Shown: piece by piece, positions 44,898 through 52,859 of the stretch | How positions within the stretch are numbered: the stretch's first letter is position 1 | Layout: every line of letters starts with the position of its first letter | Assembly (NCBI GenBank): GCA_003220495.1 | Contig: QHSP01000018.1 | Location: 59,413-123,412, forward strand | Direction: 5' to 3' | DNA: 64,000 nucleotides | DNA from: Candidatus Rokuibacteriota bacterium | Lineage (GTDB): Bacteria > Methylomirabilota > Methylomirabilia > Rokubacteriales > CSP1-6 | The notes under the pieces: model-generated | What the model was told of the DNA's origin: nothing | Seen by the model: the letters and a program-made list of their open reading frames with translations, nothing else | The model's database searches: none | Program-made: the position numbers and the translations under genes

Positions 44898-45611
44898 GTG
44901 AACTATCAGTTCAAGTGGAGCGTGCTCTGGAGCGGCCAGTCCGGGAGCTGGCTGCTCCAGGGCGTCATCACCACCCTGGAGATCTCGGCGCTGGCCTGGG
45001 TGCTGGCGGCGGCGCTGGGGATCGTGTCCGGCGCGCTCCGCACGGTTCCGTTCCGCCCGCTCCGCGCGGTCGGGACGTTCTACGTCGAGTTCTTCCGCAA
45101 CGTGCCGCTGCTCGTCTGGATGTTCTTCTGGTACTTCGGCGTCCCGCCGCTCTTGCCGCGGGCGGCCCAGGACTGGATCTTCAACCACGGGGCCGAGTTC
45201 TGGGCGGGCATGTTCGCCCTCGGCGTCTACCACGGCGCGCGCATGTCCGAGGTGATCCGCGCGGGCATCCTGGCCATCCCGCGGACCCAGTTCGAGGCGG
45301 CCGTGGCGATGGGGCTGACGACGTTTCAGGCCTACCGGCTGGTGATCGTGCCGATCGCGCTCCGGCTGATCGTGCCGCCGGCCACCAACGAGTCGCTCAA
45401 TCTCTTGAAGAACTCGTCGGTCGCCCTCACGATCAGCGTCGCCGAATTGACCTTCCAGACCCGCCAGATCGAGACGTACACGGCCAAGGCCGTCGAGGCC
45501 TTGACCGCCGGCACGCTCATCTACCTGATCCTCTGCGTCGGGATCGCGGCGGTCATGGCGCGCGTCGAGCGCCGCTTCGCGATCCCCGGCCTCATCGCGC
45601 GGGGGGGCTGA
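44898..45611 (+). CDS. Amino acid ABC transporter permease (first)
   Basis: The 237-aa membrane protein starts at GTG 44898 and has the HisM/GlnP layout: VEFFRNVPLLVWMFFWYFG, GIYHGARMSEVIRAG region, and the EAAVAMGLTTFQAYRLVIVP coupling motif (seen at about 133-152). It probably spans the membrane about five times. It pairs with the second permease 2 nt downstream. Confidence 0.9.
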   Translation: MNYQFKWSVLWSGQSGSWLLQGVITTLEISALAWVLAAALGIVSGALRTVPFRPLRAVGTFYVEFFRNVPLLVWMFFWYFGVPPLLPRAAQDWIFNHGAEFWAGMFALGVYHGARMSEVIRAGILAIPRTQFEAAVAMGLTTFQAYRLVIVPIALRLIVPPATNESLNLLKNSSVALTISVAELTFQTRQIETYTAKAVEALTAGTLIYLILCVGIAAVMARVERRFAIPGLIARGG

Positions 45612-45613
45612 GC

Positions 45614-46291
45614 GTGCTCGACTTCGGCGTCATCAGCGCGAACTTCAAGTTCCTCATCGTCCAGGGGCTCTTCGGGCTGGGCGGCTTCGCGGGGGGCACG
45701 CTGCGTCTGGCGATCCCGGCCATCGTGCTGGGGTTCGTCCTCGGCATCTTCATCGGCCTCGCCCGCCTGACGCCCTCGCGCCTGATCAGCGTGCTGGCGA
45801 CCCTCTACGTCGAGTTCTTCCGCGGCGTGCCCCTGGTCATGGTGATCTTCTGGATCTGGTTCATCATCCCCCAGATCTTGCGGCTGCCGATCCCGGAGTA
45901 CGGCGTGGCGCTCACGGCGTTCGTGGTGTTCGAGGCCGCGTACTTCGGCGAGATCGTCCGGGCGGGCATCCAGTCGGTGCCGCGCGGCCAGGTCGAGGCG
46001 GCCACGGCGGTCGGGCTCACGCGGGCGCAGACGATGCGCTTCGTCGTCCTGCCGCAGGCCATTCGCAACATGGTGCCCGCGCTGGTGACGCAGATGATCG
46101 TCCTCTTCAAGGACACCTCGCTCGCCTCCATCATCGGCTACGTCGACCTGACCAAGGCGGCGCAGATCGTGAACAACCGGGAGATCAAGCCCTTCGAGCT
46201 CTACCTCTTCATCGCGGTCGTGTACTTCATCTTCACCTACTCGATGTCGCGATTCGCGCGGCGGTTCGAACGGCGGCTCACTCCCGCCTGA
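45614..46291 (+). CDS. Amino acid ABC transporter permease (second)
   Basis: The start is GTG 45614, 2 nt after the first permease stop (225 aa). It has LYVEFFRGVPLVMVIFWIWF and the coupling motif EAATAVGLTRAQTMRFVVLPQ (residues about 127-147), typical of GlnP/HisQ-type permeases. It completes the importer and is followed 14 nt later by a TenA/PqqC-like gene. Confidence 0.9.
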   Translation: MLDFGVISANFKFLIVQGLFGLGGFAGGTLRLAIPAIVLGFVLGIFIGLARLTPSRLISVLATLYVEFFRGVPLVMVIFWIWFIIPQILRLPIPEYGVALTAFVVFEAAYFGEIVRAGIQSVPRGQVEAATAVGLTRAQTMRFVVLPQAIRNMVPALVTQMIVLFKDTSLASIIGYVDLTKAAQIVNNREIKPFELYLFIAVVYFIFTYSMSRFARRFERRLTPA

Positions 46292-46305
46292 GCAGGAGCA
46301 TCGCG

Positions 46306-47037
46306 ATGGCGCTCACACCCACGGCATTCACGAACGCCCTTCTCCTCGAGGCGCGAGAGACGCACCCCTGGCTCCACCATCCGCTCTTCCACATGATCTG
46401 GGACGGCAAGCTCGGCCGGGCGCAGCTCCAGAGCGTGATCCGGCAGCAAGGGTGCTTCTTCCTCGACACCCTCCGCCACGCCGCGTGGAAGATCATCTCG
46501 GTCGGCGGCTACTCGCCGACCTTCGAGGATCTCGAGCGCCAGCGCGCGCTGATCCCGCTCGTCGTCGAGGAGGGCGGGGAGGACACGGTCGGCGGCAAGA
46601 CGACGGCCCACGCGTTTTTGTTCATCAAGCTCGCCGAGGCGCTCGGGATCTCACGCGACGCGCTCTTCGCGACCGACTATCTGCCGACCACGATCATCGA
46701 GAAGAACGAGCTGTTCTTGCTGCAGCGCTCGTCCACGATCGAGGCGCTCTGCGGCGGGAACATCGCGACCGAGTCGCTGAACGCGACCCACGTCCAGCGC
46801 ATGGCCGACGCCCTCGAGCGCCACTACGGCGTGGCGCGGGCGGCGCTCGACTTCTACCACGTGCACATGGAAGTGGAGGGGGACCACGCCGATCGCGCCG
46901 TGCGCATCCTCTCGCAGCTCGCGACGACCGACGAGGCGCAGGCCCTTGGGCTGCTCGCGATGCGTCGCGCCATCACCGCTCGACGTATTTGCGCTGACGG
47001 GATGCTTGCGGCTTTCGTCGACTCGGCTCGGCGCTAG
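46306..47037 (+). CDS. TenA/PqqC/CADD-like (heme-oxygenase-fold) protein
   Basis: The 243-aa all-helical protein has the PqqC/CADD-like motif FYHVHMEVEGDHAD near residue 185, in which His, Glu, Asp and His could bind a di-metal centre. QQGCFFLDTLRHAAW and LLQRSSTIEALCGGNIATES (shown as separate short motifs) fit this fold. The family covers thiaminase-like, PQQ-synthesis and self-sacrificing oxidases. No pqq or thiamine genes are adjacent. It follows the amino acid importer by 14 nt, so its substrate may be an imported amino acid; that is only a guess. Confidence 0.75.
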   Translation: MALTPTAFTNALLLEARETHPWLHHPLFHMIWDGKLGRAQLQSVIRQQGCFFLDTLRHAAWKIISVGGYSPTFEDLERQRALIPLVVEEGGEDTVGGKTTAHAFLFIKLAEALGISRDALFATDYLPTTIIEKNELFLLQRSSTIEALCGGNIATESLNATHVQRMADALERHYGVARAALDFYHVHMEVEGDHADRAVRILSQLATTDEAQALGLLAMRRAITARRICADGMLAAFVDSARR

Positions 47038-47192
47038 CGAAGCGGCGGCGGCGCCGGGCGGGGTGCGGGAGGGGGCGCCGGACCACGCGGCACGCGCGCG
47101 CTGCTCCGCGGCGGCTGGGCTCCATCCCGGCGCGCGTCGTTCGATTTGCGCGCGTTCCGTCTTCGTGAAGCCGGATGTGCGCCGAAGACGCT

Positions 47193-47218
47193 CGGGCGGG
47201 TCCGAGGGCGCCCGCCCG
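47193..47218. terminator. 8-bp G+C-rich hairpin between convergent genes
   Basis: CGGGCGGG (47193-47200) and CCCGCCCG (47211-47218) are perfect inverted complements around a 10-nt loop. The following plus-strand GTTTGG holds a short T-run. It lies in the 203-bp gap between the convergent TenA-like gene and the ABC permease, where a bidirectional terminator is expected. The rest of the gap shows nothing. Confidence 0.45.
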
Positions 47219-47240
47219 GTTTGGTCCGGCTATTCGGGGG

Positions 47241-48080
47241 TTACTTGATGGCGCCGGCGGTCAGGCCGGAGACGTAGTAGTCGAGGAAGAAGACGTAGAG
47301 GATCACGATCGGGACGGACGCCAGGACCGCGCCGGCCATCAGCGAGCCCCAGTAGTAGATGTCGCCGCGGATCAGCTCGGTGGTCACGCCCACGCTGGCG
47401 GTGATCTGCTCGGACGACGACGTGAACGTGAGCGCGTAGATGAACTCGTTCCAGGAGAGCGTGAAGGCGAAGAGCGCGGCGCAGACGAGGCCCGGCACCG
47501 CGATCGGCAGCACGATCCGCCAGAGCGCCTGGATGCGCGTCGCGCCGTCGACCATCGCGCACTCCTCGACCTCCTTCGGCACGGTGCGGAAGTAGCCCAT
47601 CAGGAGCCACGTGCAGAACGGGACGAGGAACGTCGGATAGGTGACCACGAGCGCCCATTTCGAGTCGCCCAGGCCGAGCCAGTTCACGACCTGGGCCAAC
47701 GGCAGGAACAGGAGCGACGTAGGGACCAGATAAGTGACGAAGATCCCGGTGCCGAGACTCCCGACCGCGAAGAACTTGAGCCGCGCCAGCGCATAGGCGG
47801 CGACCGTCCCGATGACGAGCGAGATGACGGTTGCCAGCACGGTGACCATGAGGCTGTTCTTCGTCCAGTTGAGGAACTCGGTCTCCCACAAAAGCTTCGT
47901 GTAGTGTTCGAGAGTCGGTCCCTGCACGATGAGGAGCGGCACCGCGTTTCGATCGTAGAGCTCGCGGTTCTGCTTCAGAGACGTCAACGCCATGTGATAG
48001 AAGGGAAACACCGCGAAGATGATGAACGGCAGCAGCGCCAGGTGTGACAGGATCCGGTTGGTGAGCACCCGGCGATTCAT
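47241..48080 (-). CDS. Carbohydrate-type ABC transporter permease (MalG-like)
   Basis: The start ATG 48080 overlaps the upstream permease stop as TGATG; a longer upstream frame would overlap it further. The 279-aa protein has six helices and the EECAMVDGATRIQALWRIVLP coupling loop (about 190-210). It is the last gene in an SBP-permease-permease operon. No ATPase gene accompanies it, so it must use one encoded elsewhere. Confidence 0.88.
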   Translation of the reverse strand: MNRRVLTNRILSHLALLPFIIFAVFPFYHMALTSLKQNRELYDRNAVPLLIVQGPTLEHYTKLLWETEFLNWTKNSLMVTVLATVISLVIGTVAAYALARLKFFAVGSLGTGIFVTYLVPTSLLFLPLAQVVNWLGLGDSKWALVVTYPTFLVPFCTWLLMGYFRTVPKEVEECAMVDGATRIQALWRIVLPIAVPGLVCAALFAFTLSWNEFIYALTFTSSSEQITASVGVTTELIRGDIYYWGSLMAGAVLASVPIVILYVFFLDYYVSGLTAGAIK

Positions 48081-49021
48081 CAGTAGGCCTGCTTTCTGAC
48101 GAAGCGCAGCTGCGCCCACACCACGATCATCAGAGCCGGGAAGAGGTAGAGCGAGATCGCCGCGCCCTCACCGATCCGGCCCGTCTCGAGCCCCACCTGG
48201 CGCGCCAAGGTCGCGAACAAGTGGGTCGAGTTCATCGGACCGCCGTGGGTGAGGACGTAGATGATGTTGAATTCGCTGAAGGTGAAGATCGTGGAGAAGA
48301 GCACCACGATGCCGAGCACGCCTTTGAGTAGCGGCAATGTGACGTACCAGAAGCGCGCGATCGGCCCCGCCCCGTCGGCCTCCGCCGCCTCGTAGAGCTC
48401 CTTCGGGATCGCGACCAGCCCGGCCAGGAGCGTGATCGCGAAGAACGGCAGGCCGCGCCAGATGTTGACGATGATGACGGCGGCCATCGCGTAGTACTTC
48501 TGGCCGAGCCAGTTCGGCCCAGGCGGGTCGATGATCCCGATGGCGAGGAGGGTCCAGTTGACGACGCTGTAGAGCGAGTTGAACATCCACGACCAGCCGA
48601 GGGTCGACAGCGCGGTCGGGATCACCCAGGGCAGCAGCACGGCGCCCCGGATCATCCGCTTGAACCAGAGCTGCTGGTTCAGCAGGAGCGCGAGCGAGAT
48701 TCCCAGGACGACCTTGGCGCCGACGGCTGCCCCGCAGAAGACGAACGCGTTCTGGAACGTCTGCCGAAACGCGTCACTCTCCCAGAGCCTGACGAAGTTG
48801 CGGATCCCGATGAAGTTACTGGGTCTACCGATGAAAGCGTTCGAGACCGAGAAATAGAGGGCCATGAAGAAGGGGTAAGCGACGAGGAGCAGCAGCAGGA
48901 CGAGAGCGGGGCTCACGAAGATCGGGCCCAGCCAACTTTCACGGTCGAGGAGCTCGCTCAGCCGTGCTCTCAGTGACGGGCGGGCCGACGCGGTGACGAC
49001 GCCAACGCTGCCGATAGCCAT
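48080..49021 (-). CDS. Carbohydrate-type ABC transporter permease (MalF-like)
   Basis: The 313-aa protein has a cytoplasmic N-terminus and then six helices, with the coupling motif YEAAEADGAGPIARFWYVTLP (about 219-239). Other matches include FVSPALVLLLLLVAYPFFMALYFS and VVLFSTIFTFSEFNIIYVLT. It partners the MalG-like permease. It begins 6 nt after the binding-protein gene's stop on the same strand. Confidence 0.88.
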   Translation of the reverse strand: MAIGSVGVVTASARPSLRARLSELLDRESWLGPIFVSPALVLLLLLVAYPFFMALYFSVSNAFIGRPSNFIGIRNFVRLWESDAFRQTFQNAFVFCGAAVGAKVVLGISLALLLNQQLWFKRMIRGAVLLPWVIPTALSTLGWSWMFNSLYSVVNWTLLAIGIIDPPGPNWLGQKYYAMAAVIIVNIWRGLPFFAITLLAGLVAIPKELYEAAEADGAGPIARFWYVTLPLLKGVLGIVVLFSTIFTFSEFNIIYVLTHGGPMNSTHLFATLARQVGLETGRIGEGAAISLYLFPALMIVVWAQLRFVRKQAY

Positions 49022-49027
49022 GTCAGC

Positions 49028-50302
49028 TCACCCCGCGATGATCTTCTTCATCTCGCCTTCGGCCCACGCCATGGCGTCCTTCGTCGACGTCCCGGTCACG
49101 GCCTTGGCGAGCATGATCGGCAGGATGAATGAGTTGGTGATCAGCTGCACCTTGTCGCTCGGAGGGGCCGGCCACCCGTAGGCGTGATACTGGACCCCTT
49201 CCGACTTGAGCGCGGCGTACTTGCTGTCGGTCTTGAACACCGGGTGGTCCTGGAGCTTCTCGTACACGGGCAAGTTGAAGGCGTCGCCGGACATGATGTA
49301 CTCGTTGTAGGTTTCGGGCCGGCCGAGAAGGTAGCGGACGAATTCCTTGGACGGCTCGACGTTCCTCGAGAACTTCCAGATGCCGATGTGGCGCGGCGCG
49401 TCCGTCTCGTGTCGGCCGTTGGGCCCGCCCGGCGTCCGGTGGTGGTTGATGGTGTCGGCAGTCGGGAGCTTCATCTGCTTCGCGACGATGTACGCGCTGA
49501 CCGGGTTGTGGATCCAGCCGGCCTTCCCTTGCTGGATCGACTGGTTGTTGCTGGCGTTGTCCCAGGAGAGGACCTCTGGCTCCATGCAGTCGCGGAACAT
49601 CTTCCGGTACCACTCGATCATCTCTGCGGCCTGCGGGCTGTTGATCCGGACGGTCTTGCCGTCTTTGTCGACCTCCATGCCGCCGAGCGACCACAGAATC
49701 GGCCCCGCCGTCGAGATCGAGTCGAGGTTCTGGTTGATGGGAATCCCCACCGGGTGTCCCATCTTCTTCAGCTCCTTGCCGGCCACGTAGAGATCTTCCC
49801 ACGTGTCAGGGATCTTGAGCCCCGCCTTCTTGAAGAGATCCTCGCGGTACGTGGCCACGAACATCGCGTGGTACTGCGGCACGGCGCGCCAGATGCCCTT
49901 GACCTTGGCGGTCTCCTGGGCCGAGGAGACAGCCTTGCCGTACTTCTTCTCCAGATCGGCGACGATGTCGCTGACGTCAACGAGCTGCGGCTCGTAGAGC
50001 CACGGGAAGTGCATTCGCATCTCGACCAGGTCGTGCCCGGCCTGCGTCTGGACCTCGGAGGCGTACTTCGCCGGCTGCTGCTCAGCGTTGATGTGGTCGA
50101 TCTTGATCTTGATGCCGGTGTCCTTCGTGAAGCGCTGGCCGATCTCGGCAAGCTTCTTGTCCGAGGCCGGCGCGAAGTTGTTCCAGCAGAGGTACGAGAT
50201 CTCGCGCTGCTGCCCGCGCGCTGGGGGAATGCCGGTCGCGAGGACTCCCGCGAGGCCCACCCCGGCCGTGGTCGTGAATTGACGTCGGGTCAGTGAGGAC
50301 AT
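49028..50302 (-). CDS. Extracellular solute-binding protein, family 1 (Tat-exported)
   Basis: The start ATG 50302 has AGGAGA closely upstream; a GTG/ATG further out is unlikely. The 424-aa protein has a Tat signal LTRRQFTTTAGVGLAG. The mature domain has the family 1 binding protein pattern, including ISYLCWNNFAPASDKKL and GIPINQNLDSISTAGPILW. It is the first gene of the operon. The ligand is probably a sugar, polyol or other small solute and cannot be named. Confidence 0.88.
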   Translation of the reverse strand: MSSLTRRQFTTTAGVGLAGVLATGIPPARGQQREISYLCWNNFAPASDKKLAEIGQRFTKDTGIKIKIDHINAEQQPAKYASEVQTQAGHDLVEMRMHFPWLYEPQLVDVSDIVADLEKKYGKAVSSAQETAKVKGIWRAVPQYHAMFVATYREDLFKKAGLKIPDTWEDLYVAGKELKKMGHPVGIPINQNLDSISTAGPILWSLGGMEVDKDGKTVRINSPQAAEMIEWYRKMFRDCMEPEVLSWDNASNNQSIQQGKAGWIHNPVSAYIVAKQMKLPTADTINHHRTPGGPNGRHETDAPRHIGIWKFSRNVEPSKEFVRYLLGRPETYNEYIMSGDAFNLPVYEKLQDHPVFKTDSKYAALKSEGVQYHAYGWPAPPSDKVQLITNSFILPIMLAKAVTGTSTKDAMAWAEGEMKKIIAG

Positions 50303-50365
50303 GCCTTCTCCTATGTGTCGCGAGGTCATTCGCCGTCATCTTACCCCAACTCACACCCGGGGCGG

Positions 50366-52009
50366 CTACGCCTGCCGCGGCGTCCAGCTCTTGTAGCGCT
50401 CGCGGAGGACCTTCTTGTCGAACTTGCCGACGCTCGTCTTGGGCACGGCGTCGATGATCTCGACCGCATCGGGCAGCGCCCACCGCGCCAGCTGCGGGCG
50501 GAGGAACTCGATGATCTCGCTCGGCTCGAGCGCGCTGCCCGGCTTCGGCACCACGCAGGCCAGCGGCCGCTCGACCCACTTCGGGTGCGGCACCGCGATG
50601 ACCGCCGCCTCCAGGACCTTGGGATGGCTCATGATCAGATTCTCGACGTCGACGCTCGATACCCATTCGCCCCCGGACTTGATCAGGTCTTTGGTCCGGT
50701 CGGTGATCTGGACGTAGCCTTCGGCGTCGATCGTGGCCACGTCGCCGGTGCGGAACCATCCGTCGGCCGTGAAGCGATCGGCCGACTCGGGGTTGTCGTA
50801 GTAGGACGCGACGACCCAGGGGCCGCGCACCTGCAGCTCGCCCATGCACTCGCCGTCCCACGGTAGCTCGGCACCAGAATCGTCCACGATCCGGACGTCG
50901 ACACCGACCGAGGCATAGCCCACGCGCGAGTAGACGTCGTACTTCTTTTCCTCCGACCAGTCCTCCATGTAACTCTTGAGCCGCGTCACCGTTCCCAGCG
51001 GCGTCATCTCGGTCATGCCCCAGGCGTGCGACATCTGGACGCCGAAGTTCTTGGCGTACGCCTGCTGGAGGCTCCGGGGCGCCGCCGAGCCGCCGATCGC
51101 GATCGTCCTCAACGACGAGATGTCGTAGCCCTCTTTCTCGCAGAGCTCCTTGATCGCGATCCAGACGGTCGGCACCGCGCCAGTGAAGGTCACCTTCTCG
51201 GCCTGGATGAGCCGGCAGATGTCGGGAGGCTGGATATTCGCGCCGGCGAAGATCTGGTCGGCGCCCACCATGACCGCGCTGTACGGCAGGCACCAGGAGT
51301 TGGCGTGGAACATCGGCACGATGTGCAGGATGCGGTCGTTCTCGGAAAGGCCGAACAGGTCGGCCGTGGCCTCGGCGAGGCAGTGGAGGAACATCGCGCG
51401 GTGCGTGTAGACGACGCCTTTCGGATGGCCGGTGGTGCCGGAGGTGTAGCACATGCCGGCGGCATCGGTCTCGGCGAGCGCTGGCCATTCGCGCACCGGC
51501 TCGGCGCCCGCCACGAGCGCTTCGTACTCGGGATGCTCCGTCGGCGTCTCGGTCGCGCCGGCAACGCCGTCGGGCATGATCACGATGCGTCGCACGGTCG
51601 GCAGCGCGTCCCGGATCCCCGCGATCACGGGCCAGAGGCTCGCGTCGACGAAGATGGTGGAGTCGCCGGCGTGATTGATGATGTAGGTCAGGTCCGACGG
51701 CGAGAGGCGGATGTTGAGGGTATGTAATACTGCGCCGGACAGCGGCGCCGCCCAGTAGAGCTCGAGGTGGCGGTGGCTGTTCCACGCGAAGGTCGCGACC
51801 CTATCACCGCGGCGGATGCCGAGCGTCGCGAGGGCCCCGGCGAGGCGCATCGTTCGTTCGGCGAAGTCGGCGTACGTGTAACGGAAGAGCGGCCGGCCCG
51901 GCACGCGTGTGGCGATCGTCTTCTTGGCGAAGAGCCGCCGGCTCCGTTCGAAGAAGTGCGTCAAGGTGAGCGGGTAGCTCATCATGAGGTTGTCGAAGCG
52001 TGCGGTCAC
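50366..52009 (-). CDS. Acyl-CoA synthetase (AMP-forming; fatty-acid type)
   Basis: The 547-aa ANL-superfamily enzyme has the P-loop YTSGTTGHPKG (188-198), the second motif GWFRTGDVATID, and the C-terminal Lys region ending TSVGKFDKKVLRE. The pattern is that of medium/long-chain fatty-acid CoA ligases. It activates a carboxylic acid via an acyl-AMP intermediate. It starts 4 nt inside the SUMF1-domain gene, which ends at 52006, showing translational coupling. Confidence 0.92.
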   Translation of the reverse strand: MTARFDNLMMSYPLTLTHFFERSRRLFAKKTIATRVPGRPLFRYTYADFAERTMRLAGALATLGIRRGDRVATFAWNSHRHLELYWAAPLSGAVLHTLNIRLSPSDLTYIINHAGDSTIFVDASLWPVIAGIRDALPTVRRIVIMPDGVAGATETPTEHPEYEALVAGAEPVREWPALAETDAAGMCYTSGTTGHPKGVVYTHRAMFLHCLAEATADLFGLSENDRILHIVPMFHANSWCLPYSAVMVGADQIFAGANIQPPDICRLIQAEKVTFTGAVPTVWIAIKELCEKEGYDISSLRTIAIGGSAAPRSLQQAYAKNFGVQMSHAWGMTEMTPLGTVTRLKSYMEDWSEEKKYDVYSRVGYASVGVDVRIVDDSGAELPWDGECMGELQVRGPWVVASYYDNPESADRFTADGWFRTGDVATIDAEGYVQITDRTKDLIKSGGEWVSSVDVENLIMSHPKVLEAAVIAVPHPKWVERPLACVVPKPGSALEPSEIIEFLRPQLARWALPDAVEIIDAVPKTSVGKFDKKVLRERYKSWTPRQA

Positions 52010-52842
52010 TGTGAGCGTCCTCCTGGAGCCACTTCTCCCAGATCCTCCGACGTGGCGCAGCGGAAGCCGACGAAGTGGTGGCCGGCCGCCGCGCCGCGGC
52101 GGTCGTAAGAGCGCCGCCGGGTCAGGCCGAGCGAGTCGGCCGGGTCGTCGTGGCTCGCTCCGCGAATGACGACGCGCCCGGTCGCGCCCGTGTACGGCTC
52201 CCGGTCGCCGTCGGTTCTATAAGGATAGGGGCGGAAGATGGTGACCGTCCACTCTCGCAGGTTGCCCAGCATGTCCAGGACGCGATAGGGGCTCGCGCCG
52301 TCCGGGCGGCGGTCGGTGGGCTCGGTCGCGTTGTAGGCGCGGCCGAAGACCGCCAGGTGAGGCGCGGGCGGCGCGACGCCCCAGGGGTAGGGCCGACGGT
52401 CGTCACCGCGCGCGGCCTTCTCCCACTCCGCTTCCGTCGGCAGGCGCCGCCCCTTCCAGGCGCAGTAGTCGCGCGCGCCGAACCAGGAGACTTCCACCAC
52501 CGGGTGGACCTCGAATCCACGGTCGGCGACCCATCGACCCCGAACTCGGTGGATCCGCGCGTCCGCGTCGTCCTCGTCGTAGCGTCGCTCGCTGCCGGGC
52601 GGCCTCAGGCCGGTCGCGTTCAGGAACAGAGCGAACTCGGCGTTGGTGACCTTGTGACGCTCGATCCAGACGTCGCGCACGTAGACCCGGTGCTGCGGAG
52701 CCTCGTCCGCCGGGCCGTTGTCGCGCCCCATCCAGAAAGCTCCGGCCTGCACCAGCATGATGCCGTCGGCCGCGGCCGCCGCCGGGAGCGCCAGCAGGAC
52801 GGCCGCCACGAGGATCACGACGGAGCGGGTCACGAGGATCAT
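52006..52842 (-). CDS. SUMF1/FGE-domain protein lacking the catalytic cysteines
   Basis: The 278-aa protein has a signal peptide and then the SUMF1 fold: GIMLVQAGAFWMGRD, EAPQHRVYV, VTNAEFALFL, GRRLPTEAEWEKAARG, GNLREWT and GHHFVGFRCA. The active formylglycine-generating region RGASHDDPADS lacks the two Cys of true FGE. It is therefore probably a structural or ligand-binding SUMF1 domain rather than an oxidase. It diverges from the aldolase fusion gene with only 17 bp between starts. Confidence 0.82.
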   Translation of the reverse strand: MILVTRSVVILVAAVLLALPAAAAADGIMLVQAGAFWMGRDNGPADEAPQHRVYVRDVWIERHKVTNAEFALFLNATGLRPPGSERRYDEDDADARIHRVRGRWVADRGFEVHPVVEVSWFGARDYCAWKGRRLPTEAEWEKAARGDDRRPYPWGVAPPAPHLAVFGRAYNATEPTDRRPDGASPYRVLDMLGNLREWTVTIFRPYPYRTDGDREPYTGATGRVVIRGASHDDPADSLGLTRRRSYDRRGAAAGHHFVGFRCATSEDLGEVAPGGRSQ

Positions 52843-52859
52843 GGTATCGTGAGTGCGGC

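Noticed and set aside
47038..47240. A gene in the gap between the TenA-like and MalG-like genes
   Set aside because: No coding-like frame; only a terminator-like hairpin is present.
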